The notes: generated by a model not told the origin, from the sequence alone. A DNA stretch of 44,442 bases from Paenibacillus sp. JCM 18996 (GCA_001313085.1 BBFE01000034.1:1-44442), one strand, 5' to 3'. Shown: positions 26,745-36,263, counted from the stretch's first letter. Numbers and translations are program-made.

Positions 26745-27662
26745 TTATGGCTTCAGTTTCGTCCAAGCCGCGTAATCATGCACGGCATAACCGGCATAAG
26801 ACGGATGCATCCGCATCTTCCTGTTTAACGTCTTCAGTTCCCTGCTCATGCCGCTCTGCCCTTCTTCATACATGGTCGTGTGCTTCTCGCTGCGGGGATT
26901 GGTCTCCACACCGACAATAATCTTTTTTGCCGATCAAATCGGCGGACGCCGCTTCCTCCTTCACAATGTCGACAATGCCTCCGCTTCCAAGCGCGCGGTC
27001 CCGGTAGGCCATCAGCGTAACGGAGTCGAACCTCTCGATCATCCAGTCGCCAAGCGTCTTTTTTATCAGGGGTGTTCCCGCGGCTTCCGTCCGCGCCGAT
27101 TTCATTCAGCCAAAAAAAGGAAGATCCGCCCCAATCTCCACGTTTTCCGTTTTACGGGCCTCTTTTATAAGAAAGTCGACCGTGTTTTCCCATTTAGTAA
27201 TAATACCCCGCTGGTCGGCGGAATTCCAGTTTGGCGTATTGTAAGGCTCAATGTCCACATGCAGGCCGGAAAAAAAACGTTCCGCAGGCCGGGAAGCACG
27301 GTTATATTCAAGCAGCCAACCGGTCATACGCGTAATTTCCGCTGCCGATTGAGGCTCGACCCAGGACGGGTCGCCATCCAGCAGATGAACCCGAATCCCT
27401 CTCTCGGAGGCGTTGCGGTTAAAATTTCTATAGATTTGCGGATCCTGGTCATAGTTCACTTTTAAAAAAAAGATTAAATTCACATGGTGGGCCTGGGCAA
27501 AATCGAGCATTGGGTTCGCTCCGCCGCAGCCGTTCCGTTATCCCATACCCAGGTGCCGACCACGGAAGGAAGAGACTCTTTGGTGCGCCATAACACAATA
27601 CCCGCAATAATCGCAACAGCCGCCAAACAGAGAAGAGGAATGTAAAATTTCTTTTTTTTCAA
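26745..27662 (-). CDS. Membrane-anchored glycosidase-like TIM-barrel protein
   Basis: About 300 residues. MKKKKFYIPLLCLAAVAIIAGIVLW is an N-terminal anchor or signal peptide. The rest looks like a TIM barrel of the glycosyl-hydrolase superfamily: ...AHHVNLIFLKVNYD, GIRVHLLDGDPSW, SGLHVDIEPYNTPNW (Asp/Glu on strand 4), NVEIGADLPFWLNE, FDSVTLMAYRD and IIVGVETNP. VDIEPY is a plausible catalytic pair, but I cannot name the family. Breaks: lost C near 27527, A7 near 27467, and T7 runs near 27272 and 27113 plus 26926. Ends at 26745 with YAAWTKLKP. Confidence 0.65.
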
Positions 27663-28051
27663 TGGGACCTCCGCACGCTTTACCGTATTGAAAGAGCCAG
27701 CTCAGAGAACCGGCCGCCAGGCAATTTAGCGTTAAAGAAAGTTAAAGTCGTAAAGCATTAAAGCGGGATGTGACTTTCCTTTACCAACAAAACCCTACCG
27801 TTAAATCGCGGTCGCTCATCCTTGAATGGCCTCGATAGAGGTTTTCTTATTGTTCCGACAAAGCGGTGATTTTACACAAAAGTTACTTGCATAACCATTA
27901 TAGATGACAAACGGGAACTTTGGTATGAGACGCGGCAGCGGCTACGCATACTAAGAGCGGCAAGCCATTGAATAAGGAAAGGGCAGGATTCGGATGGCAG
28001 ACCACAGCGGTTTCACAGCGCCAACCAACCTTTCTTTTAAGGGGGCATTAT
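27663..28051. other. Intergenic region, 389 bases
   Basis: Divergent promoter region between the glycosidase-like gene and the DUF3905 gene. TATAGAT near 27900 could be a -10 element. No gene or structured RNA recognised. It includes several short TTAAAG-type runs (27730-27770). Confidence 0.4.
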
Positions 28052-28429
28052 ATGAATGAGCGGCAGAATGAAGAGCGGGAGGACCTGGATCCGTACGAGA
28101 TCAATTTTCTTCCGGAGTTTCTCGAAGGCAGGGGCCCGAGGCAGCCTTTCATCAACTCGCACGGCGTGTTAATCGGGGACCATGAATACGCTTCGGCGAA
28201 TTCTCCATTGGAGCAGTGGAGCACGGAAACCGATCCTGCCATCATGTCGGGCGATGAGTGGGTGCATCCTTTTAAGGACATCGGGTTTCATTCGGCGGGG
28301 AACCGGGCCATTTTTGAAGATGGGGAAGAGGCGGGGCCAGGATTTCTCAATCATCCTGTCCAGGATTCTGCAAGAGTGTACGGGTCCCAGGCGGAGGAGA
28401 ATCCCGGCAAGTCCGGTGCGGGAAATTGA
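28052..28429 (+). CDS. DUF3905 family protein
   Basis: Intact, 125 residues, hydrophilic and acidic. Contains PYEINFLPEFLEGRGPRQPF, GVLIGDHEYASANSPLEQWSTETDPAIMSGDEWVHPFKDIGFH, which I recognise as the DUF3905 pattern of sporulating Bacillales. Function unknown. ATG at 28052 follows AAGGGGG. A T5 run at 28311 is read correctly here, one of the few exactly five-base A/T runs in the window. Confidence 0.8.
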   Translation: MNERQNEEREDLDPYEINFLPEFLEGRGPRQPFINSHGVLIGDHEYASANSPLEQWSTETDPAIMSGDEWVHPFKDIGFHSAGNRAIFEDGEEAGPGFLNHPVQDSARVYGSQAEENPGKSGAGN

Positions 28430-28509
28430 GCCGGTGGGGCGGTATCCCGCTTTGCAATCCTTTCGGCCCGATGTATAATAAAACAAAGAGGTCAAAGGAG
28501 TGATTGAAT

Positions 28510-28940
28510 ATGATGTCATTTGAAAGATACATGAAAGATATGATCCAACCGATGCGCGATGAACTGACAACGCTGGGAATCAAGGAACTCAGACTCCCGA
28601 CGAGGTCGTCGAGAACCTGCCTTACTCGGAAGGTACGGCGCTTCTTGTTATCAATTCCGTCTGCGGCTGTGCGGCAGGCCAATGCAGACCTGGTGTCGCA
28701 AGAGCGTTGCAGAACGAAGTGAAGCCGGATCATTTGTTCACCGTATTCGCAGGCCAGGATAAGGAAGCTACGGCGAAAGCCCGCGAATATTTGGCGGCGT
28801 ATCCTCCGTCATCCCCTTCGATCGCTTTGTTCAAGGACGGCGAGCTGGTCCATTTTATTCAGCGCCATCAGATCGAAGACCGTTCCGCGGACATGATTGC
28901 CGCTGATTTGAAGGCAGCTTTCAACGAATACTGCAAATAA
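28510..28940 (+). CDS. Bacilliredoxin, BrxA/BrxB (YphP/YqiW) family
   Basis: Thiol-disulfide protein that removes bacillithiol from bacillithiolated proteins (established role in Bacillus). About 143 residues: MSFERYMKDMIQPMRDELT at the start and the active-site CGC motif in INSVCGCAAGQCRPG near residue 55, then HLFTVFAGQDKEATAKAREYL and PPSSPSIALFKDGELVHFI. One break near 28592, where a lost G turns RTPDEVVENLPYSEG into another frame. The start may be 28510 or the adjacent ATG at 28513. Confidence 0.93.
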
Positions 28941-29102
28941 GCCTTTCTTCCATCATCCTGTCGCTTCACGCCGGCAGGATGATTTTGTATTCTCCCATGC
29001 GGTCAATTATACTAGTACAAAAGGCATCCTACAGAGTCTTTACCTCACTTTACGATCATGGTGACGCGGCTGCCGTAAAATAAGGGATGAGGAGTGACTG
29101 CT

Positions 29103-29911
29103 ATGGACAAGCAGCAGGAAATTATCAAGGCGTTGGGCGTAAAGCCGCACATTGACGTGGATCAGGAAGTCCGCAGAAGAGTCGACTTTCTGAAGAAGTA
29201 TGTGCTTGACGCAAAGGCCGACGGCCTGCTTATCGCTATAAGCGGCGGGATTGACAGCGCTGTGGCGGCGGGATTGTGCAAACAGGCGACGGATGAGCTC
29301 ACGAAGGAGCAAGGCAAGGAATACAAGACGTTGGGCGTTTTCCAGCTTATGGCGAGCAGGTCGATATTTCAGACAGCTATGCGGTTGCCAAAGCGTTCGA
29401 CCTGAAACACACCGTCGAGACCAACATTGAAGAGGCGGTCAATGAAATCGCGCTGGAAACCGAGCATGCTTTGAAATCGATCGGAGTGAATCAGCATCTG
29501 AGCCGCGGAGGCAAAGGGAACATTAAAGCCAGAACCCGCATGGTGGTCCAGTACGCTCTTGCTTTTGACCTGAATCTGCTTGTCGTGGGCACGGATCACG
29601 CTTCCGAAGCGATCACAGGATTCTTCACCAAGTGGGGCGACGGCGCAGTGGACATCACTCCGCTCAGCACATTGAACAAACGTCAGGTCCGTGCTCTTGC
29701 CGCGAAGCTGGGCGTGCCGCAATCGGTGCTGGATAAGGCTCCGACCGCGGGGCTGTGGGAAGGACAGACGGACGAGGGCGAGCTCGGCATTACTTACGAG
29801 GACAACAGCGATTTTCTTGAAGGAAAAAGCATCAATCCTGAAGCGGCCGCCAAGCTTGTGGAGCGCTACGAGCGCACAGCTCATAAGCGCAATGATATTC
29901 CGGGAGTTTAA
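29103..29911 (+). CDS. nadE: NH3-dependent NAD+ synthetase
   Basis: Last step of NAD synthesis: amidation of nicotinate adenine dinucleotide with ammonia and ATP. About 269 residues, normal for the bacterial NadE without glutaminase domain. P-loop LIAISGGIDSAVAAGL, KGNIKARTRMVVQYALA, VVGTDHASEAITGFFTKWGDGAVDITPLSTLNKRQVR (substrate-binding), TAGLWEGQTDEGELG. One lost C near 29350 shifts the frame at FQPYGEQVD. ATG at 29103 follows GAGGAGTG. Essential in most bacteria, so the break is not believable biologically. Confidence 0.95.
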
Positions 29912-29936
29912 AGTATCTTCGAAAGTAGGAACGAAA

Positions 29937-30329
29937 GTGATCATCGGGACAGGTACGGATATCGTGGAAATCTCGCGGATCGGCCGGCTGCTGGAGGCCC
30001 AGGCGGGAGAACGGTTTATCGAGCGTGTATTGACGCCGGAGGAGAGGAAGCTGGCGGCTGTGAGAAAAGCACGGCTGCACGAGTTTGTGGCGGGCCGGTT
30101 TGCGGCTAAGGAAGCGGTCAGCAAAGCATTGGGCTGCGGAATCGGCCGGCAGCTGGGGCTTCAGGACATGGAGATCATCCCGGATGCCGCTGGCAAACCG
30201 GTCTGCCGAATCTCTCCGGCGGCCTGGGACAGGCTGGGATATGAGGAGTGCCAAATGCTTATCCATCTCAGCTTATCCCACAGCGAGACGACTGCGGTAG
30301 CTTTTGCCGTAGCGGAAAATCGCGAGTAA
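29937..30329 (+). CDS. acpS: Holo-[acyl-carrier-protein] synthase
   Basis: Transfers 4'-phosphopantetheine from CoA to apo-ACP; cytosolic. About 130 residues. IIGTGTDIVEISRIGRLL with the Mg2+-binding Asp, FAAKEAVSKALGCGIG (catalytic KEA motif) and LSLSHSETTAVAFAV. GTG start at 29937 after TAGGAACG. Intact. Lies 25 nt after nadE on the same strand, probably co-transcribed. Confidence 0.94.
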   Translation: MIIGTGTDIVEISRIGRLLEAQAGERFIERVLTPEERKLAAVRKARLHEFVAGRFAAKEAVSKALGCGIGRQLGLQDMEIIPDAAGKPVCRISPAAWDRLGYEECQMLIHLSLSHSETTAVAFAVAENRE

Positions 30330-30333
30330 CGAT

Positions 30334-30368
30334 TGAAGCTGTCCAGTCATATGCCGGACAGCCTTCAA
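30334..30368. terminator. Bidirectional terminator between acpS and the cytochrome c gene
   Basis: TTGAAGCTGTCC and GGACAGCCTTCAA pair over 12 bp with one bulged base, loop about 11 nt. Confidence 0.65.
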
Positions 30369-30406
30369 TATTATACGCTCAGCTTGTGGGAGTTTGTGCA
30401 CCAGCA

Positions 30407-30770
30407 CTACTTTTTTTGCAGCCAACCATTCGGACAACGCTTTAATCTCCTCCGGCTTCAGCTTCGATCCGAAGGCCATCATACCTTTTCCGCCATTTGT
30501 AATCTGTTTGGAAATTCCATCTTGGGCCATCCTGGCCCCCACATGCTGAAGGTTCGAATTGGGGCCGACCCGGCCTGAAAGATCCGGACCATGGCAGCTT
30601 AAGCAGTTGCCTTTATAAAGGCTTTGCACTTCCGCGGGCGCATCGGCCAAATGGTCTTTCCCGTCAGACGGCGCGGGTTGATTGGAAGGGGCTCCGGATT
30701 TCGCGCCGCAGGCCGACAGAAGCAGACTTAACCCTATTACGGCCCCAAGCGAGTAAAATCTTTTATGCAT
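30407..30770 (-). CDS. Lipoprotein c-type cytochrome (CccB/c551-like)
   Basis: Small membrane-attached electron carrier, about 120 residues. Signal peptide with lipobox LLLSACG, short linker rich in S/P/D, haem-binding CLSCH in LYKGNCLSCHGPDLSG, and a distal Met in GGKGMMAFGSKLKPEEI. Reading A6 instead of A7 at 30411-30417 gives the natural end SEWLAAKK. Likely electron donor to caa3-type oxidase (inference). Follows the membrane-protein gene on the same strand. Confidence 0.88.
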
Positions 30771-30789
30771 GGCTTATCTCCTCGACGTG

Positions 30790-31335
30790 TCATTTTTTGC
30801 TGTCGTATTTCTTTACCATCCAACCGCCTCCGAGCAGGCATAAGCCCCCGAACCCGCCTAGAACCAAATGGGAAAACCCGAGAAACCATAAGGCAATAAT
30901 AGCGGTTAGTACGAATAAAAGCAGCCCCATCTCCGCCATCACCCTGATTCCTTGAACTCCGGCGACAACCAGCAGCAAAGACAGGATAAACGATCGAAAC
31001 ACAGGCACAAAGAACGGATCCACCGCTTGTACATATTCCAGCACCCAGACAGCCGCCGCGAGCAGCATCACGGGAAGGACTGTGGCGGACAGGAAACCTG
31101 CCGGCAAGCCTTTCACTCCTGCACGGATCGCCCACAGCACCGTTACGATCAATCCGGTGTATACCGTGTAAGGCTCCAACCATAGGATATTAAACCATTG
31201 GCCCAAATATTCAATCAAAGAGGAGACAATCCACTGGACCCCCCATATTACCGCAAAAGGGACCATCGCCGCCGCTTCCCGAGGGGAGAAGGAAGGTGAG
31301 GATTTGTATGTATTTTCTACAGTCATTTTACTCAT
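30790..31335 (-). CDS. Membrane protein of unknown function
   Basis: About 182 residues with roughly five predicted membrane segments (AAMVPFAVIWGVQWIVSSLI, YTGLIVTVLWAIRAG, TVLPVMLLAAAVWVLEYV, FRSFILSLLLVVAGVQGI, LLFVLTAIIALWFLGFSHLVLGG) and a basic C terminus. I do not recognise a family. Start at 31335 follows GAGGTG. If the A6 at 30793-30798 is over-read, the end moves to 30774, touching the ribosome binding site of the cytochrome c gene; the two form a likely operon. Confidence 0.72.
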   Translation of the reverse strand: MSKMTVENTYKSSPSFSPREAAAMVPFAVIWGVQWIVSSLIEYLGQWFNILWLEPYTVYTGLIVTVLWAIRAGVKGLPAGFLSATVLPVMLLAAAVWVLEYVQAVDPFFVPVFRSFILSLLLVVAGVQGIRVMAEMGLLLFVLTAIIALWFLGFSHLVLGGFGGLCLLGGGWMVKKYDSKK

Positions 31336-31490
31336 TGTATGATTCACCTCGACAGATACCCGTAGATTACGACTTTTTGGGACATTAGTCAAATGTGTGA
31401 TCGGGGTTTGCCGGTCCGCCGCCATCTATTATAATAGAAGGAAGTTAGCGTACGGTATTTACTAAAAAAAATAGCCCGAAAGGAATTGAC

Positions 31491-32685
31491 ATGTCCGTAT
31501 CTTTGGAAGAGAAGAAGAGTTATTTTACAACCGGTTTACTGGAATGGTATTTGGTGAGCAAAAGGGATCTGCCGTGGCGAAGGTCCAGCAACCCTTACTA
31601 TATTTGGATTTCCGAAGTGATGCTTCAGCAGACCCGTGTGGAAACAGTTATCCCTTATTTTCACAGATTCATAGAAAAATTCCCCACCGTCGAAGCGTTG
31701 TCCTCCGCTCCGGAGGAAGAGGTGCTGAAAGCCTGGGAAGGGCTGGGCTATTACTCCCGCGCGCGAAATCTCCAGTCCGCGGTGAGGGAAGTGCACGAGA
31801 GGTACGGAGGGATCGTTCCGCAGCAGAAGGAGGAGATCTCCTCGCTCAAGGGAGTCGGCCCGTACACGGCGGGGGCCGTTCTGAGCATCGCGTATAACTT
31901 GCCAGAGCCCGCCGTAGACGGGAATGTCATGAGGGTGCTGTCCAGGTATTTCCTGATCAAGGATGATATTACGAAAGGCAGCACCAGAATCGCCATGGAA
32001 AAGCTGGCGAGGGAATTGATTCCTGAGGGCTCGGCGTCGGATTTTAACCAGGCGCTTATGGAGCTGGGCGCGCTCGTATGCACTCCCCGCGCACCGCACT
32101 GCCTCACTTGTCCGGTTATGGAGCACTGCTCCGCGCGATTGGAAGGGACGGAGTTGGCCCTGCCCGTCAAGAAAAAAGGCGAAGCCTCCGCGTCCCGAAC
32201 ATCGTGCAGTGGCTTTGATCGAAGGGACGGGCGAGCACGCAGGGAAGCTGCTGATTCGCCAACGTCCGCAGGAAGGTTTGCTGGCCAGGATGTGGGAGCT
32301 TCCGCATGTGGAAGTGAAGGCGGAGGGCCTGCTGTCATCGGCGGACCGTGTGGAGGACATCGGCGAGCCTCGGCATGCGAAGGTGGAGATGCAGGGCGAG
32401 GCGGCGGCCGCAGATGGTGCGGAAGCCGGGCTGAAGCGGCTGCTCCTGGAGCGGGACGGGGTGAAGGTGTCACCCAAAGGCTGGATTATGGATGCGGAGC
32501 ATACGTTCAGCCATATCCATTGGAACCTCAGGGTGTACCGCTGCGAGCTCGCCGAAGAACGGGGATCGGGCAGCGGATCGGGATTTATCCCGTACCATTA
32601 CCGCTGGATCCGGCCTGAAGAAATGGAGTCTTATACGTTCCCGAACGTGTTCATCCGAATTCTTCGCTCTTTTATGCAGTCTTGA
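31491..32685 (+). CDS. mutY: A/G-specific adenine glycosylase
   Basis: Base-excision repair: removes A mispaired with 8-oxoG. About 397 residues. N-terminal HhH-GPD domain with [13 protein letters not shown] (catalytic Glu), [34 protein letters not shown] (helix-hairpin-helix and catalytic Asp), [4Fe-4S] ligands in [17 protein letters not shown], then a NUDIX-like C-terminal domain that recognises 8-oxoG. One break at the A6 near 32173; A5 joins [23 protein letters not shown] at 31491 behind AAAGGAATTG. Confidence 0.94.
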
Positions 32686-32708
32686 TTGCCGCTTTTGGGG
32701 AGCCCCCT

Positions 32709-32717
32709 TTATCCACA
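32709..32717 (+). other. DnaA-box 9-mer
   Basis: Exact TTATCCACA between mutY and sodA. Isolated; no cluster or AT-rich unwinding element nearby. Confidence 0.3.
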
Positions 32718-32745
32718 GATTGCTCCGCATAAATTCCTATACAGC

Positions 32746-32776
32746 AAAAAAAAGAAGGCAGCCAACCGGCTGCTTC
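32746..32776 (-). terminator. Intrinsic terminator of sodA
   Basis: On the minus strand, GAAGCAGCC-GGTT-GGCTGCCTTC followed by T8. Stem arms 32754-32763 and 32768-32776. Confidence 0.75.
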
Positions 32777-32795
32777 CCGCTATGCGGAAAAAAAA

Positions 32796-33408
32796 TTATT
32801 TCTTTGCTGCTTCGTAACGGGAGTCACTGCATCCCAGTTACAACGTTCCAGAAAGCTGCGATGTAATCAGGACGCTTGTTCTGATACTTCAGGTAATAAG
32901 CATGCTCCCACACGTCAAGGCCGAGGATAGGAGTTTTGCCTTCCATCAGAGGGTTGTCCTGGTTAGGAGTGGAGGAGATCTCCAGGCTGCCGTTGTTGTT
33001 CACGCTCAGCCATGCCCAGCCGCTTCCGAAACGGGTAGTTGCCGCTTTTGCAAAATCTTCTTTAAATTTGTCGAATCCGCCAAGCTCGGTAGAGATGGCA
33101 TCGGCCAAAGCGCCGGTAGGCTGTCCGCCTCCGTTAGGTCCGATAATTTCCCAGAACAGGGAGTGGTTGGCATGTCCGCCGCCGTTGTTGCGAACTGCAG
33201 TACGGATGTTTTCAGGCACGCTCTCCATGTTGCTGATCAACTCTTCGATGCTTTTGTTTTGAAGGTCGGCCTGGCCTTCCAGTGCCGCGTTCAAGTTGGT
33301 TACGTATGTGTTGTGGTGACGATCGTGGTGAATCATCATTGTGGTCTCATCGATGTGAGGCTCAAGTGCGTTATTTGGATAAGGTAGAGCTGGTAATTCA
33401 TATGCCAT
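32796..33408 (-). CDS. sodA: Superoxide dismutase [Mn/Fe]
   Basis: Cytosolic dismutation of superoxide. About 203 residues: [35 protein letters not shown] with metal ligand His27, [13 protein letters not shown] (second His), and [28 protein letters not shown] (Asp and His ligands). Asn/Gly next to the second His ([13 protein letters not shown]) favours Mn. A lost A near 32836 and a lost C near 32820 hide the tail AVTPRYEAAKK; the stop is at 32796. Good promoter upstream. Confidence 0.95.
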
Positions 33409-33447
33409 GACTAAATACCTCCCATATATATGTAGTTTACCTATATC

Positions 33448-33476
33448 ATTATGACTGATTTAATATAATAAATCAA
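33448..33476 (-). promoter_or_regulatory. Sigma-A promoter of sodA
   Basis: Minus strand: TTGATT (33476-33471), 17-nt spacer, CATAAT (33453-33448), then GGGAGGT ribosome binding site at 33424-33417. Confidence 0.6.
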
Positions 33477-33479
33477 CAT

Positions 33480-33671
33480 TTATGTATGGTAAGTAAGGCC
33501 GCCGCGGTGTTCGATTTCTGTGATGATCTGGTTGTGGATGTGGTTTCCCTGCGAGTTCAGCCATGGGGACAAATCGCTCATTACCCTGTGATAAAATGCC
33601 AGCTCTTCTGCGCTCCATTGCTCTGTTTTGATAATGCTCAGCTCTTCCAGCTTACGGCTGTTTCCATCCAT
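33480..33671 (-). CDS. Small protein of unknown function (63 residues)
   Basis: Not recognised. Start at 33671 (MDGNSRKLEEL) is chosen because AGGAGG precedes it by about 8 nt; two upstream in-frame ATGs have no ribosome binding site. Mostly helical, hydrophilic, with the aromatic-rich core WSAEELAFYHRVMSDLSPWLNSQGNHIHNQI. Same strand as sodA, whose promoter lies just after its stop. Confidence 0.7.
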   Translation of the reverse strand: MDGNSRKLEELSIIKTEQWSAEELAFYHRVMSDLSPWLNSQGNHIHNQIITEIEHRGGLTYHT

Positions 33672-33833
33672 TTTCCTTCCTCCTGAGAGCTTAATTTTCA
33701 TCCCGCTAATCATATTTTGAAATTACACGGGTTTTTTATTCACAGGCTCTTTTATTTTGGCCAAAGGGTGGTACACTGGCGTTAGCTACATAGTTCATCG
33801 AATAAACAAAGTTCAAGCGGAGGTGCACTTATT

Positions 33834-35006
33834 TTGAATAATTATATTCCCAAGAAGGAAGACCGCTTCACATTCGGATTATGGACAGTAGGAAACCCGG
33901 GCCGCGACCCGTTCGGAACTCCAGTCAGGGAAGGCTTTTCCCCTGTAGAGGCGGTACATCTGCTAGCGGAGCTTGGCGCTTACGGAGTTAACTTCCACGA
34001 CAACGATTTGGTGCCGATCGACGCTGATGCCGCTGAGAGAGACAGAATCGTCTCCGATTTCCGCCGTGCGTTGGAAGAAACCGGCTTGAAAGTTCCGATG
34101 GTAACTGTAAGCCTTTTCACGGACCCGGTATTCAAGGATGGAGCTTTACCTCCAATGACCCAAGAGTAAGAGCCTATGCGATTCAAAAGACGATCGAGGC
34201 AATGGATCTGGGCGCGGAGCTCGGTGCGGAAACCTTCGTATTGTGGGGCGGCCGTGAGGGCTCGGAAGTGGATGCGGGCAAAGACGCGGTGGAAGCGCAC
34301 AAAAGATACCGCGAAGCGATCAATTACCTGTGCGAGTACAGCATTTCACAAAAAATACGGCTACAAAATCGCCCTGGAAGCAAAGCCCAACGAGCCGAGA
34401 GCCGACATTTACCTTCCGACGACAGGCGCCATGCTTGGCATGATCGCTACGCTGGACCATCCTGAGATGGTGGGCGTAAACCCTGAAGTGGCACATGAAA
34501 GAATGGCCGGCTTGAACTTTTACCATGCGGTAGCCCAGGCTTTGGAAGCGGGCAAGCTGTTCCATATTGACTTGAACGACCAGAAAATGGGCCGCTTTGA
34601 CCAGGATTTGCGTTTTGGTTCCGACGGAATTAAAGAAGCGTTCTTCCTTGTCAAGCTGCTTGAAGATTACAACTATAAAGGGATGCTGCATTTTGACGCC
34701 CATACGCTTCGTACGGAAGACCGCGATGGAGTGCGGGAGTTTGCTGCGGGTTGCATGAGGACGTACCTGATCTTGAAGGAAAAAAAAGTGAAAAAAATTT
34801 AACGAAGATAAAGAAATCCAGGCACTTGTGAACGAGATTAACTCCAAAAAAAGCTGGAACTCTCAGGTTTCGATTTCAAGTTCTCGGAGGAGAGTCTTAA
34901 AGCGCTGCGCGGATACCAAATCAACCGTGCGGCTGTAGGCGCCGAAGGAATCGGTTATGAGAAACTCGATCAATTAACAATGGAAATCATTATGGGCGTA
35001 AGTTAA
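33834..35006 (+). CDS. xylA: Xylose isomerase, short (class I, actinobacterial-type)
   Basis: Interconverts xylose and xylulose (also glucose and fructose). About 390 residues with TTG start behind [18 protein letters not shown] (catalytic His/Asp), [26 protein letters not shown] (Glu/Lys metal and substrate), [16 protein letters not shown] and [20 protein letters not shown] (metal-site Asp residues). Breaks near 34148, 34352 (A6), 34783 and the A7 at 34844, which should be A5. No xylulokinase or transporter gene is next to it, unusual for a xyl locus. Confidence 0.92.
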
Positions 35007-35021
35007 TCTTGTTTGGCGAAT

Positions 35022-35067
35022 AAGGGCTTTCCCGCGGCTGTACAGCCGTGAGAAAGGCCTTTTTTTG
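35022..35067 (+). terminator. Intrinsic terminator of xylA
   Basis: AAGGGCTTTC and GAAAGGCCTT arms with inner CGGCTG/CAGCCG pairing, followed by T7. Confidence 0.85.
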
Positions 35068-35068
35068 C

Positions 35069-35559
35069 TTTACCGGTGGATTGCCAAGGTACAGACAGCT
35101 ATTGCGTTATCTGGCGGGCGGCTTGGGAGCAGTGGAACGAGGTGGGTCAACGGGTGGCGGCAATAGCAGAACGCTTTTCCAAGCGTCACACCAGCCCACC
35201 ACCAACTCCCGGCACGGTGTTGCGGCTCTATACGTCAGGTGATCTGACCTAACTATTTAATTCATTTGAAAACGCTTAATTTTAAGCGCTTTCACTTGTT
35301 TTCTACCATTTTGCCTGAAAAATCTTGCTTTTCCTTAAAAAATAGAGTAGGATTTCGTCCTTTTTTTTGTTGTAAAATTGTAAAAAAAGATAATTTGCAT
35401 ACGCCACGTTCAAAGATAACGGCGTGTCATCCAGCCTCCGGGCGGAATGATACGTTTTCCATCGGCTACAGCGGCAGTACGCTTTGCGCCTGAGCGCAGC
35501 CTTCGTGGAAGTGTCTCGCCTGTGATTCTATCAATCTGCTACAATAGGGAGAAGTCGCC
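35069..35559. other. Intergenic region, about 490 bases, no gene
   Basis: No convincing ORF. Besides the 28-bp palindrome described separately it contains a GC-rich first half (35070-35240) unlike the AT-rich second half (35250-35400), and a CTACAATAG -10-like sequence at about 35539 ahead of the acetyltransferase gene. Confidence 0.45.
35267..35294. promoter_or_regulatory. 28-bp palindrome made of two abutting cre-like boxes
   Basis: TGAAAACGCTTAAT (35267-35280) is followed at once by TTTAAGCGCTTTCA (35281-35294), whose complement is TGAAAGCGCTTAAA. Each half matches the cre/LacI-family consensus except at one or two positions, and the halves match each other at 12 of 14. No sugar gene lies immediately downstream. 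Confidence 0.6.
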
Positions 35560-35984
35560 ATGTATGTTCGTTCCTTTCAGTTGTCTGACTACGTTTCTGT
35601 CACTAGCATCTTGGAAGAAGTGTTGACTGAGGTTTGCTACGAAATAACGATGGAGGCTTTCGCAAGACAGCTTTCATGGGACAGTGAAATGGTGTTGATC
35701 GCCATTGAGAATGACCGGGTCGTAGGGATCATCATCGGTACCATCGATCACAATACCGGCTACTACTACCGGATTGCCGTCGCATCGGAATACCAGCGCA
35801 AAGGAATCGGCAAAGCTCTTATTACTGCGTTGAAGCAGCGCTTTCTCCAGCGGGGAGTCAAGCGGATCCAGGTTTCAGTGGATGCGCATAACGAATTGGT
35901 CCTGCCGGTGTACGAATCGGCTGGCTATTCGCCGGTCCATTTTTTTCCAGAACCACCCACCGGCTGAGCATAGTGAACGGTTAG
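35560..35984 (+). CDS. GNAT-family N-acetyltransferase
   Basis: About 140 residues. MYVRSFQLSDYVSVTSIL at the N terminus, VGIIIGTIDHNTGYYYRIAVASEYQRKGIGKALI with the acetyl-CoA loop (R/Q)xxG(I/K)G, and AHNELVLPVYESAGYSP in the C-terminal part. ATG at 35560. The T7 at 35940-35946 should be T5, giving HFSRTTHRLSIVNG and a stop at 35984; read as given, the protein ends earlier with a false tail. Substrate unknown. Confidence 0.85.
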
Positions 35985-36030
35985 TTGGTTGCAGGCTGGC
36001 AATCTCACCGTCTGCAGGCGGGTTAGTTGG

Positions 36031-36075
36031 GCATATTTGCCTTCCTTGGCGGGAGGGAAGATATGCTTTTCTTTT
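36031..36075 (+). terminator. Intrinsic terminator of the acetyltransferase gene
   Basis: GCATAT...CTTCC and GGAGGGAAGATATGC arms (36031-36045, 36052-36066), followed by TTTTCTTTT. Confidence 0.65.
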
Positions 36076-36112
36076 GTTTCGGCGTTCCCTATAATGAAGG
36101 GATAAACGGATC

Positions 36113-36240
36113 GTCCCACAAAGTGACATAAAGCGTCGGAGCTGATTCCGCGTACTATGTGGGGCCCTAAACAACAAAATCGCCCACAGAGTGACGTAAA
36201 GGTTCAAATCCGAATGCGACGCACTATGCGGGACCTTAAA
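36113..36240. repeat. Two tandem copies of a 68-bp hairpin repeat
   Basis: CCCACA starts units at 36115 and 36183, period 68. Shared pieces: CCCACA(A/G)AGTGAC(A/G)TAAAG near the left, CGC/CG(C/T)ACTATG(T/C)GGG and CC(C/T)TAAACA on the right. In unit 1, CCCACA-A-AGT pairs with ACT-A-TGTGGG; unit 2 keeps the pairing with one mismatch. Middle parts differ. Located between the acetyltransferase terminator and the DUF402 gene. Confidence 0.65.
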
Positions 36241-36263
36241 CAGTGTAAGAAAGGCTTGAGTTC

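Noticed and set aside
35266..35493. 75-codon frame in the xylA-acetyltransferase gap
   Set aside because: No ribosome binding site, spans the 28-bp palindrome, and relies on two probably over-read homopolymers.
36113..36240. CRISPR array
   Set aside because: Only two 68-bp units with internal pairing and unequal conservation inside the unit; no spacer-repeat alternation and no cas genes.
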